From positions 1-64,000 of the forward strand of contig JAMPUU010000015.1 in the NCBI GenBank assembly GCA_030144965.1: a stretch of DNA of 64,000 nt, written 5' to 3'. Below the pieces are notes generated by a model. It searched no databases. It was not told where the DNA came from and was given only the letters and a program-made list of their open reading frames with translations. Source of the DNA: Nitrospira sp. BO4 (GTDB lineage Bacteria; Nitrospirota; Nitrospiria; Nitrospirales; Nitrospiraceae). A program made the translations under genes and the position numbers. Numbering within the stretch: position 1 is the stretch's first letter; each line of letters opens with the position of its first letter. Shown here one piece after another: positions 34,719-43,834 of this stretch.

Positions 34719-36506
34719 ATGATTCGAGTTCGATCCTTGCCCGCATGGGCGCAATGGTTCACCGTCCAGCCGATCGAGTGCTTGGTTGTCCGACTCGTTG
34801 GCATGCCGCTGATCCTGACGCTGAGTACAGGTTTCTCCGCGTTCGCTGGCGAGCACTCGCTTAGTTCAGACGAGCAAGTTGCTCAGCATGCCGAGGCCGC
34901 ATGGGAGAGTGGCGCGATCGCGACGGCGCTAGAGATCCTTGACCACGGCGTGAGTACTCATCCGAAAGCGGGCTCTCTGTACAAACTCCGCGGCGATATT
35001 CTTTCCACGTTTCGAGATCCCCAAGAAGCCATTCAAGCGTACGACCGGGCTCTTGCCGTACAGCCCATGGCATTGGATATCCGCTGGGCCAAGTGGGGCC
35101 TGTTGGCGAGGTGGGGACAAGACGAGGGCGCGATTACGGAATTACGGGAGATCGCCCGGACCGAAGAGAGCAATCCGTTGATCCACTGGCGTCTGGCGCA
35201 AGAACTTCGAAAGCTCGACCGCTTGGAGGAATCTCTGGATGCGTACAAGCGGGCGGTAGCACTCATGCCGGGCCTATTAGGTTGGAGACTGGCGCTGGCT
35301 CGTGCGCGCTTCGACGTCCTTGACTATCAAGGAGCGGACACGGATTTGCATTATGTGCTGCAACATGTGCCCCCAGGTTCTCCTCTCGAGGTTCCGGCTA
35401 GGAATCAACTTGCGCAGCTGTATGAATCGATGGAACGGGGGCGGCGGTTCAAACCGACACCGACGCCTCAGGCCTCCGAGTCTCAACTGAAGGAATGGGC
35501 CGCCATTCGTTCGGATGCTTGGAAGCTGTTCGAAGCAGGTCGGTATCGGCAAGCCGAACCGATGTATCGCAAGTTGCTGAGCCTCAATCCCTATGATTCC
35601 CTTGCCACCCATCAGTTGGGCCTGACTCTCATGCAATTAGGCCGATGCGAAGATGCGCTCGCCGTGTTCGGTAACATGTCGAATCTGAACCCAAGTGAGG
35701 AAGACTTCGCAGACACGACCTATCGCATGGGCCAGTGCTATGTGGAGTTGGAACGATGGGATGAAGCCTTTGTCCACTTTCAGATGTTGTATGATGCCGC
35801 GGTTGAGTTTGAACAGGCCAACAAGGATGTCCCGATACCGGCCGGTACGCGAGTGCTGGCAAAGGAGAAGATTGGCCGTTGGCTCGATAAAGTGCGGCCT
35901 CATGTCCCGGAGTTGGTGAAGCTGAAAGAAGAGGAAGCGAAAAGGGCCGATCGCCTAAGAGAGTCTTCACCTCCGCTGCCGGAAGAAGCTGCCTACGCAG
36001 GAGCCCTCGAGAAGATAGAGCCGCAGAAAACGCTCGATACGGGAGTGGCGATTGCGGGTCGTGATGCTGATTTCAGCTGGTTTCGCTTCGTGATTCCAGC
36101 TGCCAAAGTTGTGCGGGACGACTTTCCGACCGGAGCCCACGAGTTCATCCCGCTGAATCCGGGAGACACGTTTCTTGCCACTCAACCCGAAATCTACTTG
36201 GTCTTTAAACTGGTGTCGGATTCATTCGACAGCGTGGCTCTGACGGCACGATGTTCACCGGAAGTGCCTGAGATGACCGAAGATCCGCAAGCGACAGTAC
36301 AGGACCGAGTCATGACCACCATGAACGACCGCTCCGGTTATTTCCTCTTGAACCGCCCGAAAACCGGCTGGACGCCGGGTCTCTATCGCTGCGGGTTGTT
36401 TGCGGGTGAGCGAGCCTCCGCCTACACCTATGTGGATGAGGTCCGGTTCCGGATCGTCGAACGCACCAACGTGCGGGGTACTGAACCAGACAGAGCTGTT
36501 CACTAG
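34719..36506 (+). CDS. Exported TPR-repeat protein
   Basis: 595 residues with a long signal/anchor region (hydrophobic segment about 22-45, likely cut near AFAGE). Residues 55-230 and 265-400 carry tetratricopeptide repeats (WESGAIATALEILDHGVSTH, WKLFEAGRYRQAEPMYRKLL). The C-terminal 170 residues form a separate beta-rich domain. TPR arrays bind other proteins, so it is probably an envelope scaffold. No operon partner is evident. Confidence 0.75.
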   Translation: MIRVRSLPAWAQWFTVQPIECLVVRLVGMPLILTLSTGFSAFAGEHSLSSDEQVAQHAEAAWESGAIATALEILDHGVSTHPKAGSLYKLRGDILSTFRDPQEAIQAYDRALAVQPMALDIRWAKWGLLARWGQDEGAITELREIARTEESNPLIHWRLAQELRKLDRLEESLDAYKRAVALMPGLLGWRLALARARFDVLDYQGADTDLHYVLQHVPPGSPLEVPARNQLAQLYESMERGRRFKPTPTPQASESQLKEWAAIRSDAWKLFEAGRYRQAEPMYRKLLSLNPYDSLATHQLGLTLMQLGRCEDALAVFGNMSNLNPSEEDFADTTYRMGQCYVELERWDEAFVHFQMLYDAAVEFEQANKDVPIPAGTRVLAKEKIGRWLDKVRPHVPELVKLKEEEAKRADRLRESSPPLPEEAAYAGALEKIEPQKTLDTGVAIAGRDADFSWFRFVIPAAKVVRDDFPTGAHEFIPLNPGDTFLATQPEIYLVFKLVSDSFDSVALTARCSPEVPEMTEDPQATVQDRVMTTMNDRSGYFLLNRPKTGWTPGLYRCGLFAGERASAYTYVDEVRFRIVERTNVRGTEPDRAVH

Positions 36507-36842
36507 CTTTTCTCTTTCTAATCGGATGTAAACTGGTAAAGAGATCCCTCTAAAAAACCCCTTCGACAAAAAATTGGCAGCTGAATGGCATTAAAGCGCG
36601 ACCCGTTTCACCCCGCCTTTGGATACCCTGCCGTTTTTATCTGTGTGGTGTCAGGTAATGCTTGTACTTATGTTTATGCTCAGGCCTACACCCCACTGTT
36701 CGGATAGAATCTGACCCCTTGATTGCCTGTCGACTAAAAGTTTCTCCCGTAAGAAGGGCGGAAGTGTCTCCACACGCAATCCCCGTGTCTTGGGTGCGGA
36801 AGTGCAGCACCAGGTTCTTCTTGCCATCTCCGTTGACATTCT
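36507..36842 (-). pseudogene. Intergenic with remnant of a secreted repeat protein (about 36655-36841)
   Basis: Reading leftward from about 36841, one frame gives ENVNGDGKKNLVLHFRTQ, then DTGIACGDTSALLTGETF and GSDSIRTVGC, for about 60 residues without a start. This resembles the C-terminal beta domain, with its calcium-type NGDGK loop, seen in many secreted bacterial proteins. It overlaps the tail of the NHL gene. The rest (36507-36650) shows nothing. I read it as debris of a lost gene. Confidence 0.5.
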
Positions 36843-37901
36843 CTAATGACCTCGTTCGTGTTCTTCATGGTCTCGTCCCTGCTCCTCATGATGATCGCGT
36901 TCGTGCTCTTCATGATTACGCTTGCCGCTCTTCACAAACTTGATGCAGTTGCCCTGGTTTTTAAAACCGAAATTGATCCAGCCGCCGTTTTTGCATTGTC
37001 CTTTAGAAGGACTAAACGTCAAGTTCCCCGAAAAACCTCCGCTCACTGGAGACACGAAGGAATTGATGAACGCACCTGTCTTGCCGTTGTAGCGCAGAAC
37101 AGAGCCGCCAAAAAAATTGAGAATGTACAGGTTGTGATCTGGACCAAAGACCATATCACCGGTATTACCGCCAGGAATGAAGGTCCCGAGAAAAACACCT
37201 GTCCGGCCATTGTAGCGCAGGACATCGAGTGTGGCGCCGCTCAAAACAAAAAGGTCTCCATCTGGACCAAATGCCACTCTCGTATTAAAAGGACCGGGTA
37301 CACCAGATACAAAGCTTGCCCCATTCTTCCCCGGAGCGGGGAAAGGGAGCCCGGTATCGCCGTGGTAGCGTAGAACATCGCTTGTGGTGGCGTTTCCGAC
37401 AAAAAGATTCTTATCTGGGCTGAAGATCAATCGATGTGGTTGTTGCATCCCGCCACCTGTCGCAAACACATCAAGAAAGTCGCCAGTTGTTCCATCGTAA
37501 CGAAGTATACTGTTGGTGCCAAAAAATCCATCCGCGACGTATAGGTTGCCGTCAGGGCCAAATTTCACATCATTAGGCGCCCCTAAGCCCCCTCTGCCTG
37601 GGGGTACGAACTCATCGATGAAATCCCCGGTTTTGCCGTTATAGCGAAGAACGTTTCTGCTATTGAAGCTCGCAACATAGACATTTCCATCGGGACCGAA
37701 AGATATACCCGTTGCGTTAGTGAGTCCTCCGCTGCCTGGTGATACAAAGTTGTCAATAAAAGCCCCTGTGACCTGGTCGTACCGGAGCACTCTTGTATCT
37801 TGCAGGATCAATAAGTCCGCCCAAGAGTTCTGGATGGAGACTCCCATAAAAATTACTATCGCTAACACTAGGCTGGTTCCCCATCGCTGGAGTATAAACA
37901 T
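36843..37901 (-). CDS. Secreted NHL-type beta-propeller protein with His/Glu-rich tail
   Basis: 352 residues from the ATG at 37901 (GGGGGGAAAA before it), signal peptide cut near SWADL. The body is five to six repeats of about 45 residues, each with LRYNGKTGxF and FGPDGNLYV, the pattern of NHL/SMP-30-like beta-propellers. After a Cys-bearing segment (NQGNCIKFVKSGK) the last 28 residues are almost only His, Glu, Asp, Arg (repeats of HEEHERD), a possible metal-binding tail. Function unknown; binding or scaffold role likely. Confidence 0.8.
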   Translation of the reverse strand: MFILQRWGTSLVLAIVIFMGVSIQNSWADLLILQDTRVLRYDQVTGAFIDNFVSPGSGGLTNATGISFGPDGNVYVASFNSRNVLRYNGKTGDFIDEFVPPGRGGLGAPNDVKFGPDGNLYVADGFFGTNSILRYDGTTGDFLDVFATGGGMQQPHRLIFSPDKNLFVGNATTSDVLRYHGDTGLPFPAPGKNGASFVSGVPGPFNTRVAFGPDGDLFVLSGATLDVLRYNGRTGVFLGTFIPGGNTGDMVFGPDHNLYILNFFGGSVLRYNGKTGAFINSFVSPVSGGFSGNLTFSPSKGQCKNGGWINFGFKNQGNCIKFVKSGKRNHEEHERDHHEEQGRDHEEHERGH

Positions 37902-37993
37902 GGCTTTTCCCCCCGATATTATTGACAACAATTTTTTATGCCCGGTCGCAAAGCATGAGCCTCCGTCCCAGATACCGAGACGGAGGCCGGTGA

Positions 37994-38545
37994 TCAACGC
38001 ATGTTGTCGCGAGCTAGCGGCCCCAGAGGGGGGGCGTGAAAGCTGTTGCGGATCTCGAACTGGGCGCGCACCGCAGACGCCGACGCGCCCTTCACCGTCA
38101 CCGACGCGGCATACGCTTGCCCCCCCACTATGTATGGCTGCTCAGTGATGAAGACACAGGTGGTGGTCGGGGCGACGCTGGAGCCGCAGGTGTCGTAATT
38201 GATTGGTAGGTCGTTACCTTGCTCGTTAACGATGCGCTTATCCGAGATTGTGACTGGCTTCGAGCTTACATTTCGCACATAGACAAGTGCGCCGTCCTGT
38301 AACGGGCCGCCAAACATCGTTGACGACGCGAGTGTCTGCTGATCGGAATCTTTGGTATCGCCCTTGATCGCATCGAGGATTTTGTCGAGCTTGTGCAGAA
38401 TCTGGTCAAATGGGTTCCCTCTATTATGATTGTCGTCCCGTTCCCCAGCCTGCGTCACCACGCTACTGGTTCCCAGGACCAGCCCACTCACCAGCACGAC
38501 CGCACTGATCCTCCAGCCCCATTTGCTTTTCCGCCCGTCTTTCAT
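37994..38545 (-). CDS. Secreted protein of unknown function
   Basis: 183 residues from the ATG at 38545, chosen for AAGGAGGG upstream. It has a signal peptide (cut near TQAGE), then a short amphipathic helix (FDQILHKLDKILDAI) and a beta-rich domain with two Cys (DTCGSSVAPTTTCVF) probably forming a disulfide. No family recognised. It lies 92 bases upstream of the NHL gene on the same strand. Confidence 0.6.
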   Translation of the reverse strand: MKDGRKSKWGWRISAVVLVSGLVLGTSSVVTQAGERDDNHNRGNPFDQILHKLDKILDAIKGDTKDSDQQTLASSTMFGGPLQDGALVYVRNVSSKPVTISDKRIVNEQGNDLPINYDTCGSSVAPTTTCVFITEQPYIVGGQAYAASVTVKGASASAVRAQFEIRNSFHAPPLGPLARDNMR

Positions 38546-38642
38546 CACACCCTCCTTGATGAGATAGTAATCGTCTCGACTGACGCTTAGCCCACGGCTC
38601 GTCATGTCGTCGCTCGTACACCATCGAACCTCTTGTTCTGTG

Positions 38643-39161
38643 TTATCTCTCTTCCACCTGCGCTCGGACCCAATCTTCCTCGATCAACGCCAGCGCCCGC
38701 GCTTGAACTCGTTCGTCTGGATCGGTCAATGCCAGCATAAGCGGATCAACTGAACCTGTGTGTTCTTGCTGCACCCAGCGATCAAGCGCCTGGAGTCGCA
38801 CCTGAACATCCGGTGAGTCGAGTTCCTTGGCCATCCACGCGGGGACGACAAGCGGCTCATCTGGGCGTGCCTCGTCGTGATCGGCACGCGAGAGATCCGA
38901 ATCCAGGGGCACGGGCTTCGTCCCCGGCAATACCACTTGCCTCGTGGTTGGTCCCAGAGGGGTCGTCCACATGGGAAGAGCCTCGCGTGCGGATTTGAGG
39001 GCAGCTGAGCTGACGTGTGCCGTATCGTCCGTGGAGGAGGAGACGACGGCCTCTCCCGCTCCGGTGATGTTCCCCGACACCTGACCATCCTGTGGCGGAT
39101 TACCACAGCCCATGAGGGTCGCAAGGCCGACTACAGCACCGTAACAATGCCAATGGTCCAT
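38643..39161 (-). CDS. Lipoprotein with HEAT-like C-terminus
   Basis: 172 residues. Lipobox LMGC near residue 19. A Ser/Thr-rich linker follows, then residues 105-170 look like one or two HEAT-type helical pairs (SPDVQVRLQALDRWVQQEHT, DPDERVQARALALIEEDW). HEAT repeats mediate protein contacts. It is upstream of the secreted protein at 37994 on the same strand, 97 bases away. Confidence 0.6.
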   Translation of the reverse strand: MDHWHCYGAVVGLATLMGCGNPPQDGQVSGNITGAGEAVVSSSTDDTAHVSSAALKSAREALPMWTTPLGPTTRQVVLPGTKPVPLDSDLSRADHDEARPDEPLVVPAWMAKELDSPDVQVRLQALDRWVQQEHTGSVDPLMLALTDPDERVQARALALIEEDWVRAQVEER

Positions 39162-39947
39162 GGCGTGCCACCTGTCCCTCTCGCCGAGATGAAGCTGCCT
39201 CGGCGGGCCTGCTTTATTCCCGATGTACAGTGACCCTCTTCCCCTACCGCCTCACGCCGTGCCGTCGTTGAGTGCGATACACCATTCCACGGCCCAGGCG
39301 TAGGAGGGCAATTATTTGCGCTTCTCTCTGAGCCCGGCGTGTTGAGGGCGGAGCACCTGCGGGGCCAGAGGCGCAGCGCTCATTACCCACACACCTGTAC
39401 TCCTCACGAACAGAGTTGCAGTACAGCACCCATTCGTTCTTCCCTTCCCACACTGTAAGACAGCAGGGATCATGCCCATTGGGGTGGTCGAAGTCGGATA
39501 AATGCGGCAGTCCTATATCAACGAGATATGCAGAGATACTTATGATGACTGTGGAGCGTGCAAGGCCGGCGGGGCAGTAGAGGGCATTTCGCGAGGGAGA
39601 TCCTGGAGACAAGTGCGACAGTAAAAAGGTCGTGCCCTAGCAAATATCACTGTCAAGGCTACATGTTGAAGTCAGGCATGACTACGGACTTCGTTGCTTG
39701 CTTGGTGTTTCTTGCCGTTTCCACAAGACGATGAGAGGGTGGTCAGCAAATTATGCAAAGTCTTGAGTCTCGCGCCACTGAGCAGAACCGATCGCGTAAT
39801 ACCTATCCATCATGTGGGAAGAACTCTTGGCGTCTGGAGCTGTTGAGCCAGAAAGTGGCTGGTTCTTTGTCAAAGATGTCGAAGGAATCTCATGGCAAGA
39901 CCACCCATATCCGCGAGAAAGATCTGGTAGGTGATAGGCCAGAAAGC
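39162..39947. other. Intergenic, no supportable gene
   Basis: Open frames here (for example 39244-39612 minus and 39753-40028 plus) lack ATG starts with ribosome sites, lie antisense to something more convincing, or have shadow-like composition. I see no RNA gene, repeat or mobile-element end. Confidence 0.4.
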
Positions 39948-40024
39948 TCAGGGCTTCTTCACCACCACTTTGCCGTTTCCCCAGACGTAGATGGGCGTCC
40001 CATACATCTTGGCGTTTTCTTCAT
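39948..40024 (-). pseudogene. Tiny gene ending YGTPIYVWGNGKVV, apparently frameshifted
   Basis: An ATG at 40024 with GGAGAG 6 bases upstream starts MKKTPR. One base out of that frame, 39948-40007 encodes MYGTPIYVWGNGKVVVKKP, which looks like the conserved core of a tiny protein type seen in other bacteria (from memory). Removing or adding one base near 40010 would join them into a protein of about 24 residues. Alternatively the 19-residue frame itself is used. Confidence 0.35.
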
Positions 40025-40155
40025 GTGACTCTCTCCAGCGGGTGTGGTGCAGGCGAAAGGAATTCACTGGAGAAAGAGGTCTGCTCAAAGCCATTTGGCC
40101 AGGCAGTAATAAATGCAACGAGGATGTCGAACCGGTCAATCGTCCACTCTAACGA

Positions 40156-41148
40156 TTAGCCGGCCACCGGTTGCTGATAATCCACTTCGATGGTGAAGCC
40201 GAGATCTTTGATCATGCCCCAGACTTCCGGAGCCGGAGCGCCCGGGGTCGTCAGATATCCGTTCACGAAGACGGAGTCAGCAGGATAGAGCGCGAGAGGT
40301 TGCAAGCTGCGAAGGTTGTGTTCGCGACCACCCGCGATGCGAATTTCAGTGCGGGGGTGAAGAAAGCGGAAGAGACAGAGCACTTTCAAACAGCGCTGGG
40401 GCGTGAGATGGTCGCAATTCTCCAATGGGGTGCCAGCTACGGGATGAAGTGTGTTGAGGGGGATCGAATCCGGCTTTACTTCGCGCAAGGCCGTCGCTAG
40501 TTCGATGATATCCTCGTCCTTCTCGCCCATGCCGACAATTCCACCCGAGCAGATCTCTAGCCCTGCTGCGCGGGCGTTTCTGATCGTCGCCAGCCGGTCT
40601 TGAAATGTATGGGTCGTGCAGATCGATGCGTGAAAAGCCTCGCTGGTGTTCAAGTTGTGATTCACCCGATCGACGCCGGCTGCTTTCAGTCGCTTAGCTT
40701 GCGATTCGTTCATCAGTCCAAGCGAACAACAGATCTGAATCGGAACTTCCTGCTTGATGGCGCGCACAGCTCCGGCGATTTCGTCGATTTCACGATCCAA
40801 TGGACTGCGTCCGCTGATGACGATGCAGTAGCGCTGGGCTTTTGAGGCGGCCGCTTGCCGGGCGCCCGCGATCATTTGCTTCTGCGGAAGGAGATTGTAG
40901 CGCTCGATCGGTGCCGTCGAGATGGAAGATTGCGAACAGTAGTGGCAGTCTTCTTGACACGCTCCGCTCTTGGCATTCTGGAGCATCTGCAGGCGAACGG
41001 TGCGGCCGAAGTATTTGGATCGGACTTGAAAGGCCGCGTGCAACAATGAAAGCAATTCGTCGTCCGGCGCACTCAAGACGGAGTGGCATTCTCCTTCGGT
41101 AAGGAGTTCGTCATTGAGAGCTTTATCTGCCAAGGTCATATAGTTCAT
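40156..41148 (-). CDS. bioB: Biotin synthase BioB
   Basis: 330 residues, a radical SAM enzyme that inserts sulfur into dethiobiotin. The radical SAM cluster motif is in GACQEDCHYCSQS (CxxxCxxC); the auxiliary-cluster residues are in CCSLGLM, NHNLNTSE and RIAGGREHNLR. I start at ATG 41148 (GAGG just upstream); a 26-codon extension has no site. No other bio genes are near. Confidence 0.94.
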   Translation of the reverse strand: MNYMTLADKALNDELLTEGECHSVLSAPDDELLSLLHAAFQVRSKYFGRTVRLQMLQNAKSGACQEDCHYCSQSSISTAPIERYNLLPQKQMIAGARQAAASKAQRYCIVISGRSPLDREIDEIAGAVRAIKQEVPIQICCSLGLMNESQAKRLKAAGVDRVNHNLNTSEAFHASICTTHTFQDRLATIRNARAAGLEICSGGIVGMGEKDEDIIELATALREVKPDSIPLNTLHPVAGTPLENCDHLTPQRCLKVLCLFRFLHPRTEIRIAGGREHNLRSLQPLALYPADSVFVNGYLTTPGAPAPEVWGMIKDLGFTIEVDYQQPVAG

Positions 41149-41262
41149 GGAATCCTCAAAAACAGTGACATGATGATGGGCTGCTTCATTTCCCATCCGT
41201 TGAATCGAGGAGCAAGACTTCTCCAACCTGTCAGGTCAAATCCGCAAATACCGGTGGGAAAC

Positions 41263-42663
41263 CTACACGGTTTCAAACGGAGAAGCAATGCCTTGGTAAG
41301 GAACTGCGGGCACGGAGGAGGGCTCGGCATCCGAGTGTGCAGCGGCTTGGCCGGCTTCGAGCCAGGGGAGAGCAGTGAGCGTATTCCACTTGGCGCAGCG
41401 GCGGCAGCGGCCGGACCACTCGACGGACTCCTGCTGGCATTGAGTGCAGATATAGGGCACCACCACACGCTTCTTGAAGCTGAGGGCTTTCTTCAATTCG
41501 ATGATGGCTTCCTCAAAATGCTGCTTGCGCAAGAAGAGATTGGCCATGATCTTGTGATAGTCCAAGAGGTGATCTTGAGGCCCCTCTATGGTCGAAAGCA
41601 GGTCGAACGCCTCATCCACCATTTCCAGCCGATAGTAAAGTTTGCCCAGGTAGAATTGGAGGATCGGATTCTGCGGGTTTTGCTGCAAGGCCTCCTGATA
41701 GATTCTGATGATCTCGCTGGGCTCGCCTTGATCCAAGAAGAGTTCTTCCAGCCGATGCAGAATGATCACGCTACGTGTTCGTGCATACACCTTCTTCAGG
41801 ATTTCCACAGCGTCTTTGGTTTTGCCTTCGTGGAGCAGAATTTCACCCATCCCAATATAGGCGGGGAGGAAACTGCGGTCCTTCTTGATGGCGCCTCGGA
41901 AGTATCGCCGAGCTTTGTCGGGATGCCCGCGTTCGAGCAGTTGCCGCCCGACTTCGTACATGCATCCGACCAGCAACGCCGCTTCCGCCTGCTTTTCGGG
42001 AGCGGGGAGATTGGCTTTGAGTAAGCGGTGCTGAATCTCAAGCGCTTCGCTCCATCTCTCCATGCGGATGTTGAGGTCCCGTTTTCGGATGAGGGCCGTC
42101 AGGTTGTCGGGCTCAATCTTGAGAATTTTCTGGAGGGCTTGAAGCGCCTCTTCATACCGTTTGGCGTCTTCCAAATCCTTGCCCAACTCCAACAAGACCT
42201 CGATGTTCCGATCATCGACGCGATGCGCATGTTGATGGAGCCGGACGGCTTCGGGGAAATTCTGTTCCGCCCGGTAGATATTCCCCAGCCAAAGAAGCGA
42301 ATCGACGCGATTGGGATCGATGGCCAGGGCTTTTTCAAAGAGCGTAATCGCTTCCAAGGTGCGTTTCGACATGAACGCATGGGTTCCGTCTCGATGGAGG
42401 GTGTCGACCTTCTCCTTCCGACGCACCAGTCGGTTGCTGCGCCAATTCAAGATCAAATGCGCCGTTTGTTGCAGCCCCACGACAAACGTGGCGAGCACCG
42501 CGCCGAATGCCATGGAGATCAAGACGAGTGTGACGGGACTGAGCTCAAACTCTGCGCCTGGGCCGGTGTGCACCACGACGGTCCCCGGGTTGAGCTCGCG
42601 GAAATAACTGTAGATGAATACCCCGGCGCTGATGACGAAAATGGTGATCAGCAGTTTGAACAT
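41263..42663 (-). CDS. LapA/LapB-like membrane-anchored TPR protein with zinc ribbon
   Basis: 466 residues. Residues 1-70 resemble LapA: two membrane helices with an extracytoplasmic loop (FELSPVTLVLISMAFGAVLA). Residues 90-395 are a series of TPRs. The C-terminus has a rubredoxin-like metal site (ICTQCQQESVEW, CRRCAKWN), as in LapB (YciM), which controls LpxC levels and lipopolysaccharide assembly. Here LapA- and LapB-like parts are one chain. It precedes bioB and follows rsfS on the same strand (3-base gap). Confidence 0.8.
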   Translation of the reverse strand: MFKLLITIFVISAGVFIYSYFRELNPGTVVVHTGPGAEFELSPVTLVLISMAFGAVLATFVVGLQQTAHLILNWRSNRLVRRKEKVDTLHRDGTHAFMSKRTLEAITLFEKALAIDPNRVDSLLWLGNIYRAEQNFPEAVRLHQHAHRVDDRNIEVLLELGKDLEDAKRYEEALQALQKILKIEPDNLTALIRKRDLNIRMERWSEALEIQHRLLKANLPAPEKQAEAALLVGCMYEVGRQLLERGHPDKARRYFRGAIKKDRSFLPAYIGMGEILLHEGKTKDAVEILKKVYARTRSVIILHRLEELFLDQGEPSEIIRIYQEALQQNPQNPILQFYLGKLYYRLEMVDEAFDLLSTIEGPQDHLLDYHKIMANLFLRKQHFEEAIIELKKALSFKKRVVVPYICTQCQQESVEWSGRCRRCAKWNTLTALPWLEAGQAAAHSDAEPSSVPAVPYQGIASPFETV

Positions 42664-42666
42664 GGC

Positions 42667-43041
42667 CTACACCGACTTCTGCGAATCCGTCTTCCGGGTC
42701 ACGCGCCGCTTCGGGGCGATCGTTGGGGCCGGCGCTTCGTCAGGAATAGGAACATGCCGTGCATCGCTCCACAGACGCTCAATCGCATAGTGCGACCGAG
42801 AGTCCTGCCTGAATACATGGGCCACGACATCGCCAAAATCGAGGAGAACCCACTGGCCCGAGGTTGTCCCTTCAATACTCAGCGGCCGTTGGCCCACGCG
42901 AGAGAGTGCGTCGACAATGGAGTCAGCGACCGCGCGTGTTTGTCTGTCGGATTCCGCCGACCCGATGACCAGGTAATCAGCGATTGAGGTGAGCGGGGCG
43001 ACGTGGAGGACTTGGACATCGAGGGCCTTCTTGTCAGACAT
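42667..43041 (-). CDS. rsfS: Ribosomal silencing factor RsfS
   Basis: 124 residues. RsfS/Iojap pattern: KALDVQVLHVAPLTSIADYL, VIGSAESDRQTRAVADSI, then GQWVLLDFGDVVAHVF. It binds ribosomal protein L14 and blocks subunit joining when nutrients are short. The lysine-rich C-terminal tail (about 25 residues) is an extension. It follows nadD, the common pairing. Confidence 0.93.
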   Translation of the reverse strand: MSDKKALDVQVLHVAPLTSIADYLVIGSAESDRQTRAVADSIVDALSRVGQRPLSIEGTTSGQWVLLDFGDVVAHVFRQDSRSHYAIERLWSDARHVPIPDEAPAPTIAPKRRVTRKTDSQKSV

Positions 43042-43069
43042 AGCCCTAGCTACGGCAAGGGCGGTGGCC

Positions 43070-43804
43070 TTAGATGCGCGTACGATTACTGCCCTCCTGA
43101 TAAAGATTATGGTGAAGTATATAAGATTCTACTGAGGGGGGCAACATATTTGCCAGCGGCAGCCCGGACCGAATCCTCTGTCTGATTTCCGATGCGGAGG
43201 TCGGATGGGGTGGGAGGGACAAGCAGGTGATCCCAGGAGAGGCGGGGACGGCGATATCCACTTTGCTCACCGCACCGGCGTCGAGCCGTGCAAGCATCTG
43301 TGGATCGAGATGGGGAAACAAGGAAATCTTGGCTAGAGCACTGAAAGATTGTCCCGGCCTGGGAACCACGACGAAACGGCAGATCTTCAAGATCTGCTCC
43401 GGTGTTTTCCACATAGGAAAGTCGAGAAACGCGTCCAGCCCAATGATAAAGAACAGCTCTGTGGAAGGGCCAACCTGTTCCTGTAGTTCAAGAACCGTAT
43501 CAATGGAGTACGATTTCCCCTTTCGCCGCAGTTCGAGGTCGGTGACGTCAAAAGCCGGGATTCCGGCGGTCGCCAGACGCACCATTTCGAGCCGAGCGTA
43601 CGCTGGTGCGAGTGATTGGTCCTGCTTATGCGGTGGGTCGCCGGTTGGAATGAAGAGGATTCGAGAGAGCTGCATCCGATCATGCACGTCATGCGCAATG
43701 GCCAGGTGGCCGTTGTGAATGGGGTTGAAACTGCCGCCGAATAAGCCCAGACGATGTGAAGCCGAGCGCTGAGTGCTGCGTACTGATGGTTGAGGAGCAT
43801 TCAT
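43070..43804 (-). CDS. nadD: Nicotinate-nucleotide adenylyltransferase NadD
   Basis: 244 residues. The nucleotidyltransferase motif is in LGLFGGSFNPIHNGHLAIA, the substrate loop in FIPTGDPPHKQ, and the second motif near SASEIRQRIRSG. It makes deamido-NAD from nicotinate mononucleotide and ATP. The 15-residue N-terminal extension is unusual; no better start is visible. It is followed by rsfS after 28 bases. Confidence 0.93.
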   Translation of the reverse strand: MNAPQPSVRSTQRSASHRLGLFGGSFNPIHNGHLAIAHDVHDRMQLSRILFIPTGDPPHKQDQSLAPAYARLEMVRLATAGIPAFDVTDLELRRKGKSYSIDTVLELQEQVGPSTELFFIIGLDAFLDFPMWKTPEQILKICRFVVVPRPGQSFSALAKISLFPHLDPQMLARLDAGAVSKVDIAVPASPGITCLSLPPHPTSASEIRQRIRSGLPLANMLPPSVESYILHHNLYQEGSNRTRI

Positions 43805-43834
43805 AACGCAGGATTCAGTACTGGAGACTCGGGA

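Noticed and set aside
39244-39612. A Cys-containing 122-codon minus frame
   Set aside because: It has no ATG start (only TTG), no ribosome site and Arg-rich ends. Not enough to call a gene.
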